Source: Planococcus beigongshangi (GTDB taxonomy: Bacteria; Bacillota; Bacilli; Bacillales_A; Planococcaceae). Taken from it: a stretch of 64,000 nt of DNA. A program made the position numbers and the translations under genes. Positions 20,235-29,147 of the stretch are shown here, piece after piece. A model generated the notes under the pieces. The model worked only from the letters and a program-made list of their open reading frames with translations. It did no database searches and was not told the origin of the DNA. Position 1 is the first letter of the stretch. The number at the start of each line of letters is the position of its first letter. Where the stretch lies: positions 1 to 64,000 of the forward strand of contig NZ_JADHDU010000005.1 in the NCBI RefSeq assembly GCF_016820495.1, written 5' to 3'.

Positions 20235-20314
20235 GCCGCGCATATGATATAATTATATGATAATGAAGCAAAGGGCGATTGCGGTCGACCCTTTTACTTT
20301 TGCGGAGGCTAATT

Positions 20315-21841
20315 TTGGAGAATAAAAAAAAAATCAACCACGAGAATGTTCTGTCATTCATCCCGACAGGTGAATATTATTATAAAAAAGCGCTCAAAGA
20401 ATTAAAGCGCGACAACTATCCGAAAGCCCATAAGTATCTGCAGCGTGCAACCGAGCTGAATCCGGAAGATCCGCTGATCATGATGCAGTTTGGCATCGTA
20501 CTGATGGAAATGCAGGAATTCGAACAGGCTATGGACGTACTCCGGACAGCTCAGAAACTGGACCCGGAAGAGACGGACATCCTGTTTTTCCTTTCAGAAG
20601 TACATGCCCATATGGGTTTATTTCTTGATGCCAGAAAATATGCAAAAAAATATGTGGAAACCGATGTGCATGGAAAATACGCAGAAGAAGCAATGGAAAT
20701 CATCGACTTTGCGGAACAGGAAGACTGGCAGCTCCTTGATGATGAAGGAGAAGCGCAGGACAGTGAATATTTCTATCTTCAGGAAAAAGCGCGGCGTTTG
20801 ATGGAACAGGGAAATTTTAAGGATGCCATCAGCATGCTCGAAGATTTGATTATCGAGAAGCCTGACTTCTGGGGTGCCCACAATAATCTGGCACTGGCTT
20901 ATTTCTATATCGGGGAAACGGAAAAGGCGAAAGCATTGCTTCATGACGTCCTGAAAAGAAATACCGGGAATCTGCATGCATTATGCAATTTGGCCGTATT
21001 CCATTATTATGAGAAAAATGATGAACTGGAAGACATGCTGGATCTGCTGAAAAAAATCCAGCCCTATGTTTTTGAACATCGTTATAAATTGGGTGCGACG
21101 TTTGCCCTTGTCGGAAAATACAAAGAAGCATTCCGCTGGTTAAGAAGCCTGCAGAAACGTGGATTTGACGGGGATCCCGCGTTTTACTTCTGGCTGTCGC
21201 ATGCTGCGTACCATTCCAATCACGAAGATATCGCACGGCAAGCCTGGAAGCAGCTGACAGCAATGGATCCCGGCAAGGAAGGCTACGAACCGTGGCATGA
21301 TAACGCCGAAATGCCCCATTCTGATGCATTGGAGCATCATCGGGACTTTCTTGTCGAAAAATTGGATCATGCGCATAGAAGCGAAAGGCTATTCGGCCTT
21401 TTTCTTCTCGGCAAATCCTCCCATAAACAGGAAATCATTTCTCATCCGAAATGGCTCCAGAGCGACCAGCCTACGCTAATTGAGACATTCATGCTGGGTT
21501 ATGCACTTGGTCATCCCTATAAGCAAGATATCCCCGCAGAGCGGGCATTCATCAATGCCATGAAGGCGACGGAGATCCTCTATGAAAAAGAAGGGATGGT
21601 GACCCAGCAAAGTTCATACGCTTTCCAGATGTGGTTCATGCTGCTCGACAATGCTTTCCAGAAGAATTATCCATTTAAAAACCCGAATGCCCTCGCTGCA
21701 TCGGTCGATTATATGGTCAGATCTTCGAGGGACCGCAGCATTACGAAAAAGTCGGTAGCAGAAGCTTACGGCATTTCATCCGCTACCCTGACGAAGTATA
21801 TAAATGAGCTGATCGAGTTCCTTCCGTTATTTGAATCATAG
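20315..21841 (+). CDS. yvcD: TPR-repeat protein YvcD
   Basis: The 508-residue soluble protein is built largely of tetratricopeptide repeats: AHKYLQRATELNPEDPLIMMQFGIVL, AMDVLRTAQKLDPEE, and later AISMLEDLIIEKPDFWGAHNNLALAYF. The C-terminal 50 residues look like a helix-turn-helix (SVAEAYGISSATLTKYINELI), hinting at DNA or partner binding. The start is TTG 20315, served by GGAGG at 20304-20308. Upstream in-frame codons have no site. Its position before trxB matches B. subtilis yvcD. Function unknown. Confidence 0.9.
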   Translation: MENKKKINHENVLSFIPTGEYYYKKALKELKRDNYPKAHKYLQRATELNPEDPLIMMQFGIVLMEMQEFEQAMDVLRTAQKLDPEETDILFFLSEVHAHMGLFLDARKYAKKYVETDVHGKYAEEAMEIIDFAEQEDWQLLDDEGEAQDSEYFYLQEKARRLMEQGNFKDAISMLEDLIIEKPDFWGAHNNLALAYFYIGETEKAKALLHDVLKRNTGNLHALCNLAVFHYYEKNDELEDMLDLLKKIQPYVFEHRYKLGATFALVGKYKEAFRWLRSLQKRGFDGDPAFYFWLSHAAYHSNHEDIARQAWKQLTAMDPGKEGYEPWHDNAEMPHSDALEHHRDFLVEKLDHAHRSERLFGLFLLGKSSHKQEIISHPKWLQSDQPTLIETFMLGYALGHPYKQDIPAERAFINAMKATEILYEKEGMVTQQSSYAFQMWFMLLDNAFQKNYPFKNPNALAASVDYMVRSSRDRSITKKSVAEAYGISSATLTKYINELIEFLPLFES

Positions 21842-21850
21842 GCATAATAG

Positions 21851-21879
21851 TTGATGCCAGCGCTGGAATCTTATACGAT
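21851..21879 (+). promoter_or_regulatory. SigA-type promoter of trxB
   Basis: TTGATG at 21851-21856, 17 bp, TACGAT at 21874-21879, about 30 bp before the trxB start. Confidence 0.65.
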
Positions 21880-21897
21880 TTAGCTATTGAAAGTTAG

Positions 21898-22863
<966 letters not shown>

Positions 22864-22906
22864 TTTAATCCTTTCTTAATGTAGCTGTAATCTTTTTGAC
22901 ATGTAC

Positions 22907-22946
22907 AGGGGGTATAGTAAGGATAGTAAATTGACCCCCTTTTTTA
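22907..22946 (+). terminator. Terminator-like hairpin after trxB
   Basis: AGGGGGT at 22907-22913 pairs with ACCCCCT at 22934-22940 across a 20-nt loop and is followed by T5A. The loop is large, but the position 44 bp after the trxB stop and the T-tract support termination. Confidence 0.65.
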
Positions 22947-22959
22947 TAGAAGTTTTGAC

Positions 22960-23001
22960 AGGCTGTTTTCCGAATCATTCGGGAGGCAGCCTCTTTTTTT
23001 G
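22960..23001 (+). terminator. Second terminator-like hairpin after trxB
   Basis: AGGCTG pairs with CAGCCT, with inner CCGAA/TTCGG pairing, and is followed by a T-rich run (CTTTTTTT). This is a canonical intrinsic terminator shape, tandem with the preceding hairpin. Confidence 0.8.
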
Positions 23002-23049
23002 TGTCTGTTTAAAATGAATCATAAAAGAAATTCGTTTTATAACGCGCTT

Positions 23050-23476
23050 CGTCGCTTTGGACTAAGCTCACACAATAAGCCGAGAAGAGCACTCGTCTTA
23101 TTGCTCCGCTCCGTCCTGGCGCGCTCCTTCGCTGGTGTACACTTCTATAAATGAGAGAAAACTAAGTGAGTTCAGGAATAGGCTCCCTGCTGTGAACCAC
23201 TCGGGCGAATGCCCGAGTAAGTACAGTCTCTCTGAATTGTAGTTTATTTATCAATCCGTTTCTGAGAGAAGTTTCTAAAGATATGGAGCAGAACAGCGCA
23301 GAAAACCGCAGAAAACCGCAGAAAACCGTACTGCTCCACCAGCGCTTTGCGCTTCGTCGTAAAAGTTCGACCGAATGTGGTTCGGTCGAACTCTTCCTGC
23401 GGCTTAGCGACACGACCGATACACCGCAGCGATGCAGGAGCATGGGTTTTGGAAAGCGAAGCTGTTATGCGGAATA
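23050..23476 (+). repeat. Dispersed intergenic element, copy A (inverted relative to copy B)
   Basis: This fills most of the 708-bp gap between trxB and yvcI. Nearly the whole stretch reappears as reverse complement at 28257-28752: the outer block beginning CGTCGCTTTGGACTAAGCT, the hairpin ACTCGGGC-GAAT-GCCCGAGT at 23199-23218, and a core at 23279-23476. The core has a 12-bp perfect stem (AGTTCGACCGAA, loop TGTGG) at 23364-23392. Core ends GATATGGAGCAGAACAGC and the complement of GCTGTTATGCGGAATATT form imperfect terminal inverted repeats. A 10-bp unit, CGCAGAAAAC, is repeated three times near 23297-23327. Short ORFs inside are low-complexity translations and not gene-like. Confidence 0.85.
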
Positions 23477-23507
23477 TTGGCTATATAGTCATTCGCTTTT
23501 CTTTATT

Positions 23508-23537
23508 TTGCATGACACGCCAGGATATGTGTATAAT
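23508..23537 (+). promoter_or_regulatory. SigA-type promoter of yvcI-rapZ-yvcK-whiA
   Basis: TTGCAT at 23508-23513, 18 bp, perfect TATAAT at 23532-23537, preceding the GTG start of yvcI by 34 bp. It lies about 30 bp downstream of repeat copy A. Confidence 0.8.
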
Positions 23538-23571
23538 AGAAGAAGTTTATAATAGATGCGGAGTGTCGAGA

Positions 23572-24060
23572 GTGCAGCGAATCGCGAATTTATTAGTTAT
23601 GAAAAATGATCAAGTCTTATTATTGAAGAAACCCCGACGCGGTTGGTACGTTGCCCCCGGCGGAAAAATGGAAGCCGGCGAATCGATTTATGAAGCGGCG
23701 GTCCGTGAATTTACGGAAGAAACGAATGCTAAACCTTTGGGCACGCGTGTCAAAGGCATTTATACGATGATGATCGAAGACAAAGGGGAGACGGTCGATG
23801 AATGGATGCTCTTCACTTTTATCGCCGACGATTTAATCGGAACCCCTTTTGTTGAAACACCGGAAGGCGTATTGGAATGGCATCCCGTTGAAAGCCTTGC
23901 GACATTGCCGATGGCGGAAGGGGACCGTACGAATTTACTGTATGCAGTCAGCCAGCCGGGCATCCAGTACGGAACTTTCCATTATACGAAGGAATTCGAA
24001 TTGCTGAAAGAAACGATCCAAACTTCAACAGAAGAGGTGAAGCATCAACATGGACAATAA
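23572..24060 (+). CDS. yvcI: Nudix hydrolase YvcI
   Basis: The 162-residue Nudix-family pyrophosphohydrolase carries the Nudix box [20 protein letters not shown] at about residues 33-55, with the catalytic glutamates of REFTEE. The substrate is unknown; family members hydrolyse nucleoside diphosphates linked to another moiety. The open frame runs back to 23347 through the repeat, but GGAG at 23560-23563 and the TATAAT promoter at 23532 place the start at GTG 23572. It overlaps rapZ by 11 bp and heads the conserved yvcI-rapZ-yvcK-whiA operon. Confidence 0.93.
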   Translation: MQRIANLLVMKNDQVLLLKKPRRGWYVAPGGKMEAGESIYEAAVREFTEETNAKPLGTRVKGIYTMMIEDKGETVDEWMLFTFIADDLIGTPFVETPEGVLEWHPVESLATLPMAEGDRTNLLYAVSQPGIQYGTFHYTKEFELLKETIQTSTEEVKHQHGQ

Positions 24061-24931
24061 GACAGAAGAAACAGAGTTGATCGTAATCACCGGAATGTCA
24101 GGCGCCGGGAAGACGGTGGCGATCCAAAGCTTTGAAGATCTTGGGTTTTTCACTATCGATAATTTGCCGCCGGCGTTACTTTTGACATTCATCAAGTTGA
24201 TGCGCGATTCGGGGAAATCAATGAAGCGTGTTGCAGCTGTAATGGATTTGCGGGGAGGCGACTTTTTCGACAGTTTGGTCGATGCCATTGATAATTTGGC
24301 CAAAGAGCCGAAAGTTTCCGTCACCATCCTGTTTTTGGATGCAGACAATCAAACGCTTGTCAGCCGCTATAAAGAAACCCGGAGGTCACATCCATTATCA
24401 CCGGGCGGCCTTGTACTCGGCGGCATCAAAAAAGAGCGGGATATGCTGAATGACCTGCAGGGACGTGCAAAGTATATTTACAATACGTCCAGCATGAGCC
24501 CGCGGGAACTGAAAGAACGAATCATCGCAGACTTCTCTTCGAACACAAGCAATGTCTTCACCGTCAATGTCCTGTCGTTCGGTTTCAAACATGGTATGCC
24601 GATTGACGCCGATCTGGTCTTTGACGTCCGCTTCCTGCCAAACCCCTATTATATTGAAGAGTTAAAACCACTTTCCGGACTCGATGAAGAAGTGTCGAGT
24701 TATGTCCTGCAATGGAATGAAACCCAGATGCTCATGGAAAAACTGACTGATCTTCTGCAGTTCATGATCCCCCGCTATAAGAACGAAGGCAAAGCCCAAT
24801 TGGTCATTGCCTTCGGCTGTACGGGCGGCCAGCATCGATCAGTCACTTTAGCTGAGTATTACGGGAAATTGTTCGCTGAAAATAATAAGACGATTATTAC
24901 TCATCGCGACGTCAAAATCAGAAAGGGCTGA
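24050..24931 (+). CDS. rapZ: RNase adapter/nucleotide-binding protein RapZ (YvcJ)
   Basis: The 293-residue P-loop protein has Walker A GMSGAGKT at 15-22 and C-terminal conserved segments [15 protein letters not shown] and [12 protein letters not shown]. In Enterobacteria RapZ controls glucosamine-6-phosphate synthase via sRNA decay. In B. subtilis YvcJ is an ATP/GTP-binding protein with effects on competence. AGAGGTG precedes the ATG, which lies inside the yvcI 3' end. It overlaps neither yvcK start (4-bp gap) nor any other gene. Confidence 0.96.
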   Translation: MDNKTEETELIVITGMSGAGKTVAIQSFEDLGFFTIDNLPPALLLTFIKLMRDSGKSMKRVAAVMDLRGGDFFDSLVDAIDNLAKEPKVSVTILFLDADNQTLVSRYKETRRSHPLSPGGLVLGGIKKERDMLNDLQGRAKYIYNTSSMSPRELKERIIADFSSNTSNVFTVNVLSFGFKHGMPIDADLVFDVRFLPNPYYIEELKPLSGLDEEVSSYVLQWNETQMLMEKLTDLLQFMIPRYKNEGKAQLVIAFGCTGGQHRSVTLAEYYGKLFAENNKTIITHRDVKIRKG

Positions 24932-24935
24932 GTGA

Positions 24936-25931
24936 ATGGAAACTCTGAGCCAGAGAAAAAAGCTTGTGATCATTGGTGGCGGCACCGGGTTATCCACCTT
25001 GCTGCGCGGATTGAAAAAACTGCCGATGGATCTGACTGCCATTGTTACTGTGGCAGATGACGGTGGAAGTTCCGGCAGGCTGCGGAACGATCTGGATATT
25101 CCGCCACCCGGCGATATCCGCAACGTCATGGCAGCGTTGTCCGATGCTGAACCGCTGGTTGCCGAAATGTTCCAATATCGTTTCAGCAAATCAATCGATC
25201 TGGGCGGCCATTCACTCGGTAATCTGATGCTTGCGGCCTTAACGGATCTGACAGGCGACTTTTCGCATGCCGTCAGAGAAATGAGCCGGGTGCTGAGTGT
25301 CAATGGCACGGTCATTCCGGCGGCCAACCAATTGGTGACGCTGAAAGCGGAATTTGAAGACGGGACCATCGTCAGCGGCGAGTCCAAGATTCCAGCATAT
25401 CGCCAGCCGATCAAACGCGTCTTCATTGAACCGGTGGATGTCAAAACATTACCGGATACCGTGACGGCCATACGACAGGCGGATATTATCGTCATCGGAC
25501 CGGGATCTCTTTATACGAGCATTCTCCCGAATTTATTGGTCAAAGATATCAAAAAGGAATTACTGGCCGCAAAAGCCAAAAAGATCTATATATGCAACCT
25601 CATGACGCAGGCGGGGGAAACCTATAAATACACGGCGGCAGACCATATCCAGGCGCTGTATGACCATGTCGGCGAGCCGTTCCTGGATGCTGTGCTGATG
25701 GATAAGGCTGAAATGCCGCCGGATGTGGTTGAACTTTATAAACAGGAAAAGGCAAGACCCGTCGCATACGACGTGGAGCGCATGGCCGAATTCGGCCTCG
25801 AAATCCATCAGGCGGATATTGCGAATATTTTTGAGAACTCTGTCCGCCATGAGCCGAGAAAAGTTGCTGAATGGCTTTTTGAATATGCAGGCGGAAAAAT
25901 GAAAGAAGATAGAAAGCTTTGGTATTTCTAA
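24936..25931 (+). CDS. yvcK: Gluconeogenesis factor YvcK/GlmR
   Basis: The 331-residue UDP-sugar-binding protein of the CofD-like family has GGGTGLSTLLRGLK at the N-terminus, VADDGGSSGRLRNDL, G-D-I-R-N-V-M-A-A-L-S and GPGSLYTSILPNLLV. In Bacillales this protein (GlmR) supports growth on gluconeogenic carbon sources and binds UDP-GlcNAc, affecting cell-wall precursor supply. Its gene is tightly packed between rapZ and whiA, as in most Firmicutes. Confidence 0.96.
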   Translation: METLSQRKKLVIIGGGTGLSTLLRGLKKLPMDLTAIVTVADDGGSSGRLRNDLDIPPPGDIRNVMAALSDAEPLVAEMFQYRFSKSIDLGGHSLGNLMLAALTDLTGDFSHAVREMSRVLSVNGTVIPAANQLVTLKAEFEDGTIVSGESKIPAYRQPIKRVFIEPVDVKTLPDTVTAIRQADIIVIGPGSLYTSILPNLLVKDIKKELLAAKAKKIYICNLMTQAGETYKYTAADHIQALYDHVGEPFLDAVLMDKAEMPPDVVELYKQEKARPVAYDVERMAEFGLEIHQADIANIFENSVRHEPRKVAEWLFEYAGGKMKEDRKLWYF

Positions 25932-25954
25932 AAGCTTGAAAGGGGGAGGATCGA

Positions 25955-26905
25955 ATGTCTTTCGCTTCTGAAACAAAAAAGGAAATGACCCAGCTCGAAG
26001 TCGATGATTGCTGTGGCAAGGCGGAACTTTCAGCTTTGATCAGGATGAATGGCACACTGTCATTTTCCAGCAGACAGCTGAGTGTGGATATACAGACAGA
26101 GAATGCGGCGATTGCACGCAGAATCTATACATTATTAAAACGGTTTTACCTCCCTTATCCGGTGGAATTATTGGTGCGGAAAAAGATGAGGCTGAAAAAG
26201 AATAACGTCTATATCTGCCGGGTGCGGGATGGTTCGAAGCATATATTGGAAGATTTGCTGATCATTACGGAAGGTTTTCAATCACAGCAGGAGATCGATA
26301 AAGCATTGATCGAAAAGAATTGCTGCAAACGCGCTTATCTTCGCGGTGCATTTTTAGCAGGCGGTTCCGTTAATAACCCGGAAACTTCTTCCTATCATCT
26401 CGAAATCTACTCTTCTGACCGGGACCATGCAGATTCCCTGACAGAGCTGATGAATTTCTTCGAGTTGAACAGCAAGACGATTGAACGGAAAAAAGGCTTT
26501 ATCACTTATTTAAAGGAAGCGGAAAAGATTTCTGACTTCCTGAGCGTCGCCGGTGCACATTCGGCGCTGCTGAAATTCGAGGATGTCCGCATCATCAGGG
26601 ATATGCGCAACAGCGTAAACAGGCTCGTCAACTGCGAAACCGCTAACCTCAATAAAACGATTGATGCCGCACTCCGGCAAGTGGAAAACATCCGCTTCAT
26701 CGACAGTGTCATCGGAGTTGAACAGCTTCCTGAACGATTAAAGGAAATTGCAAGACTGCGTGTTGAGTATCAAGATGTTACACTGAAGGAGCTGGGTGAA
26801 ATGGTATCAACCGGGAAAGTCAGCAAATCGGGTGTCAATCACCGCCTTCGGAAGATTGACGAAATCGCTGAATCATTGAGAAAAGGCGAAACGATCAGCG
26901 GGTAG
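25955..26905 (+). CDS. whiA: Sporulation/cell-division regulator WhiA
   Basis: The 316-residue protein has the two-domain WhiA layout. The N-terminal part (about 1-190) is a degenerate LAGLIDADG homing-endonuclease-like fold ([32 protein letters not shown]-like segment). The C-terminal DNA-binding domain has a helix-turn-helix ([25 protein letters not shown]). In Bacillus it affects chromosome segregation and cell division rather than sporulation directly. GGGGGAGG precedes the ATG. crh follows after 52 bp. Confidence 0.97.
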   Translation: MSFASETKKEMTQLEVDDCCGKAELSALIRMNGTLSFSSRQLSVDIQTENAAIARRIYTLLKRFYLPYPVELLVRKKMRLKKNNVYICRVRDGSKHILEDLLIITEGFQSQQEIDKALIEKNCCKRAYLRGAFLAGGSVNNPETSSYHLEIYSSDRDHADSLTELMNFFELNSKTIERKKGFITYLKEAEKISDFLSVAGAHSALLKFEDVRIIRDMRNSVNRLVNCETANLNKTIDAALRQVENIRFIDSVIGVEQLPERLKEIARLRVEYQDVTLKELGEMVSTGKVSKSGVNHRLRKIDEIAESLRKGETISG

Positions 26906-26957
26906 CCGCTGTTCTTTCATATATTGCATTACAGTCAATTTTCGGAGGAGGATATAT

Positions 26958-27215
26958 ATGGTTGAAAAACAAGTGAATGTTCAATTGAAATCAGGTTTAC
27001 AGGCGAGACAGGCTGCTTTATTCGTTCAGGAAGCGAACAGATATAATTCGGATGTCTACCTTGAAAAAGAGGGAAAGAAAGTTAACGCGAAAAGCATCAT
27101 GGGTATTATGAGCCTGGCTATCAGCAAAGGCACAGAAGTTATCATTTCCGCAGACGGATCTGACGAAGAGTCAGCAGTCGGCGCATTATCAGCATTAATT
27201 GAAAAAGAGGCATAA
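26958..27215 (+). CDS. crh: Catabolite repression HPr-like protein Crh
   Basis: This is an 85-residue HPr paralogue. It keeps the regulatory Ser46 (KSIMGIMS), phosphorylated by HprK (gene at 9773), but has Gln15 (SGLQARQ) in place of the catalytic His15 of HPr. It therefore cannot carry phosphate in the PTS and acts only as a CcpA co-regulator, and in B. subtilis also on methylglyoxal synthase. GGAGGAGG precedes the ATG. A hairpin follows the stop immediately. Confidence 0.97.
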   Translation: MVEKQVNVQLKSGLQARQAALFVQEANRYNSDVYLEKEGKKVNAKSIMGIMSLAISKGTEVIISADGSDEESAVGALSALIEKEA

Positions 27216-27218
27216 GAA

Positions 27219-27246
27219 AACCCCCGCAGCGATCGCTGCGGGGGTT
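27219..27246. terminator. Shared hairpin between converging crh and clpP
   Basis: A perfect 12-bp stem (AACCCCCGCAGC with GCTGCGGGGGTT) with a GATC loop. The T-tract is poor on the plus strand (TTCG) but better on the minus strand (TTTTCTT), so it may serve clpP better than crh. Confidence 0.85.
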
Positions 27247-27254
27247 CGTCTATG

Positions 27255-27326
27255 CCATTCATTGTCCAGAATCAGGCGCCCCAGCTCTTCAAGGCAGAGC
27301 TTAGCGGGTGCCGTCACTTTTCTTTA
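27255..27326 (-). repeat. Short relative of the 122-bp metQ repeat, abutting the clpP stop
   Basis: On the minus strand the sequence starting at the clpP stop codon reads TAAAGAAAAGTGACGGCACC, then a GCTCTGCC segment, then GAGCTGGGG and CTGGACAAT. The same order, with the central part longer, is found after metQ at 58303-58424 (TAAAGAAAAGCGACGGCACC). The shared bases are visible by eye, and no function is known to me. Confidence 0.7.
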
Positions 27327-27938
27327 GATGTCTTCTTTCTTGTGATCAGCCGGCATTTTGCTGCGCGTGATGATCTGGTCGACCAATCCGTATTCCATCG
27401 CACGTTCAGCTGTCATGAAGTTATCACGGTCTGTATCTTTCGCAATGACATCCAGCGGCTGGCCTGTGCGTTCAGCCAAGATCTGGTTCAATTTCTCACG
27501 AAGGTGAAGAATGCGCTTGGCTGCAATTTCAATCTCCGTTGCCTGGCCTTGTGCACCGCCAAGTGGCTGGTGGATCATGACTTCAGCGTTCGGAAGCGCA
27601 TAGCGTTTTCCTTTTGTTCCTGCCGCAAGCAGGAAAGCACCCATGGATGCTGCCATACCGATACAGATTGTTTGAACATCCGGACGGATGAACTGCATCG
27701 TATCATAAATTGCCATACCGGCTGTAATGCTGCCGCCAGGTGAGTTGATGTAGATGGAAATATCTTTTTCAGGATCTTCCGCTTCTAGGAACAGAAGCTG
27801 TGCAACAATGGAGTTTGCCACGTTATCATCAATGCCGCTGCCGAGCATGATGACACGGTCTTTCAAAAGACGCGAGTAAATATCGTAAGCGCGTTCTCCC
27901 CGGCTCGTCTGTTCAATTACTGTTGGAATTAAATTCAT
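27324..27938 (-). CDS. clpP: ATP-dependent Clp protease proteolytic subunit
   Basis: ClpP forms the tetradecameric serine protease chamber that works with ClpC/ClpX for regulated proteolysis (in Bacillus including ComK, with MecA). The 204 residues show the catalytic triad Ser98 (GMAASMGA), His123 ([10 protein letters not shown]) and Asp172 (KDTDRDNF), and the axial-loop N-terminus [29 protein letters not shown] lies upstream of the ATG on the minus strand. The promoter carries a CtsR operator. It is a single-gene unit, opposite in direction to its neighbours. Confidence 0.98.
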   Translation of the reverse strand: MNLIPTVIEQTSRGERAYDIYSRLLKDRVIMLGSGIDDNVANSIVAQLLFLEAEDPEKDISIYINSPGGSITAGMAIYDTMQFIRPDVQTICIGMAASMGAFLLAAGTKGKRYALPNAEVMIHQPLGGAQGQATEIEIAAKRILHLREKLNQILAERTGQPLDVIAKDTDRDNFMTAERAMEYGLVDQIITRSKMPADHKKEDI

Positions 27939-28000
27939 AGAAAATCCTCCTTGTGTAAGTGATTGAATTCAAGACTGAAATACATTTCAGCTGTATTAAT

Positions 28001-28031
28001 ATCATACACATTTTGGTCAATGAAGGTCAAA
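28001..28031 (-). promoter_or_regulatory. clpP promoter with CtsR operator
   Basis: On the plus strand GGTCAAT-GAA-GGTCAAA at 28015-28031 matches the CtsR heptad repeat (RGTCAAA-N3-RGTCAAA), with one mismatch in the first heptad. On the minus strand the -35 TTGACC is the complement of 28025-28030 and the -10 TATGAT the complement of 28001-28006, with 18 bp spacing. The operator thus covers the -35 and spacer. CtsR is the class III heat-shock repressor. Confidence 0.88.
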
Positions 28032-28053
28032 TCTAACGTTTTGAAAAATCAGC

Positions 28054-28082
28054 TTGAACTCAGTCTCCTTATTTAGTATACT
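28054..28082 (+). promoter_or_regulatory. Promoter of tRNA-Arg
   Basis: TTGAAC at 28054-28059, 17 bp, TATACT at 28077-28082, with the tRNA 5' end 23 bp further on. It is back to back with the clpP promoter. Confidence 0.8.
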
Positions 28083-28105
28083 GGTAAAGTCGCTAAGTTA
28101 GAAAC

Positions 28106-28177
28106 GCCCTCGTAGTGTAATGGATAACACCCAAGATTCCGATTCTTGTAATGGGGGTTCGATCCCCTCCGAGGGCA
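28106..28177 (+). tRNA. tRNA-Arg (anticodon CCG)
   Basis: A complete 72-nt cloverleaf: acceptor GCCCTCG pairs with CGAGGGC, with discriminator A at 28177. The anticodon stem CAAGA/TCTTG encloses loop TTCCGAT, with anticodon CCG at 28139-28141 (reads CGG), and the T-arm is GGGGGTTCGATCCCC. CCA is not encoded. It is a single-gene transcript with its own promoter and terminator. B. subtilis also has an isolated tRNA-Arg near clpP. Confidence 0.97.
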
Positions 28178-28187
28178 TATTATTTCC

Positions 28188-28225
28188 AACCCGCTTTGCC
28201 AATTGATGGCGGAGCGGGTTTTTTG
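28188..28225 (+). terminator. Terminator of tRNA-Arg
   Basis: AACCCGCT pairs with AGCGGGTT, with inner GCCA/TGGC, followed by TTTTGTT, 10 bp after the tRNA. Confidence 0.88.
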
Positions 28226-28256
28226 TTACTTTATAATCTAATCAATTGTTAAACTG

Positions 28257-28752
28257 ATATTCCGCATAACAGCTTCGCTTTCCAGAACCCATGCTCCGGC
28301 ATCGCTGCGCTAGCTTCGTCGCAAAGACTTGTCTTCGCAAGCTTCGGCCAATGTCTTGGCTCCCGCTAAATCCTCCTCGTCCGCTGCGCTCCCTGCGGTG
28401 AATCGGTCGTGTCGCTAAGCCGCAGGAAGAGATCGACCGAACAACATTCGGTCGAACTTTTGCGACGAAGCGCAAAGCGCTGGTGGAGCAGTACGGTTTT
28501 TTTTCGCTGTTCTGCTGCATATCTTAAGGAAGTTCTTTGTAGAGATAATCAGTTTATTTTATGCAAATGTGAAAGTTCTTGCTCACTCGGGCATTCGCCC
28601 GAGTACATTTGACTGTTACACTTATTCAAGAATTCACTTAAATGCTCTCATTTACAGAAGTGCACCCCAGCGAAGGAGCGCGCCAGGACGGAGCGGAGCA
28701 ATAAGACGAGTGCCCTTCTCGGCTTATTGCGGGAGCTTAGTCCAAAGCGACG
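28257..28752 (-). repeat. Dispersed intergenic element, copy B (inverted relative to copy A)
   Basis: This occupies most of the 632-bp gap between tRNA-Arg and the glutaredoxin gene. Read on the minus strand it runs from CGTCGCTTTGGACTAAGCT (28752 downward), through hairpin ACTCGGGC/GCCCGAGT (28585-28604), to a core ending GCTGTTATGCGGAATATC near 28257, in the same order as copy A. It carries roughly 85 bp more than copy A inside the core, around 28310-28395. The hairpin CGACCGAA/TTCGGTCG is kept. No credible gene lies within. Confidence 0.85.
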
Positions 28753-28809
28753 TAGCGGCATATCATAATCAAATTAATTAAAAAAATCGAAAAGAAAGCA
28801 GGCGAACCC

Positions 28810-29040
28810 ATGCTAACCCTCTATACACGACCGAATTGCCCCCTATGCGAAGAAGCAAAATTGATGCTGCAGCTTGTCCAAGAGGATTTTCCGATCGGCT
28901 TCACCGAAGTCAATATAGAAGAAGACGATGTACTGCATGAAAAATACATGATCATGATCCCGGTACTGGAGCAGGAAAATGAAATACTCATATACGGCAA
29001 TATCGGTTATGCCGAACTTTTGGAAGCGTTGAAACTTTAA
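28810..29040 (+). CDS. Glutaredoxin-like small thiol protein
   Basis: This 76-residue single-domain thioredoxin-fold protein starts MLTLYTRPNCPLCEEAKLML, with the redox pair Cys10-Pro-Leu-Cys13 and the cis-Pro loop at M-I-P-V-L. It fits the DUF836/glutaredoxin-family group found as small stand-alone proteins in Bacillales. The redox partner is unknown. AAAGCAGGCG before the ATG is a weak ribosome binding site. Its final codons form the left arm of a terminator. Confidence 0.85.
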   Translation: MLTLYTRPNCPLCEEAKLMLQLVQEDFPIGFTEVNIEEDDVLHEKYMIMIPVLEQENEILIYGNIGYAELLEALKL

Positions 29041-29053
29041 CGCTTCTTTTTTA
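29023..29053 (+). terminator. Terminator overlapping the end of the glutaredoxin-like gene
   Basis: GAAGCGTT at 29023-29030, inside the last codons, pairs with AACGCTTC at 29039-29046 after the stop and is followed by T6. The cggR promoter begins directly after. Confidence 0.85.
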
Positions 29054-29082
29054 TTGCAATCAATTCGTGAATTGGTTAGAAT
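29054..29082 (+). promoter_or_regulatory. Promoter of the cggR-gapA glycolytic operon
   Basis: TTGCAA at 29054-29059, 17 bp, TAGAAT at 29077-29082. It lies immediately before the CggR operator and 65 bp before the cggR start. Confidence 0.8.
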
Positions 29083-29090
29083 GAAACTAG

Positions 29091-29126
29091 TGGGACAGAA
29101 ATTTAACTAGTGGGATAAAAAGTGTC
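29091..29126 (+). promoter_or_regulatory. CggR operator (two direct repeats)
   Basis: TGGGAC-N6-TTAA at 29091-29106 and TGGGAT-N6-TGTC at 29111-29126 have a 20-bp period, equal to the B. subtilis CggR operator CGGGAC-N6-TGTC-N4 repeated twice. The upstream TGTC element is degenerate (TTAA). CggR dimers bind the two repeats downstream of the promoter as a roadblock, released by fructose-1,6-bisphosphate. Confidence 0.85.
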
Positions 29127-29147
29127 CTGAAGAGAAGGAGTGAATTT

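Noticed and set aside
23297-23327. Three repeats of CGCAGAAAAC as a possible CRISPR or iteron
   Set aside because: Ten-base units without spacers; copy B has only one degenerate unit. It is simple tandem slippage inside the element. No CRISPR array is seen elsewhere.
23162-23443. Open frames of 60-95 codons within repeat copies A and B, on both strands
   Set aside because: They follow the repeat and its hairpins, have no ribosome binding sites, and translate to low-complexity Arg/Ser-rich strings.
27252-27743. 163-codon frame antisense to clpP
   Set aside because: Mirror of the clpP gene; ClpP catalytic residues are all present on the minus strand.
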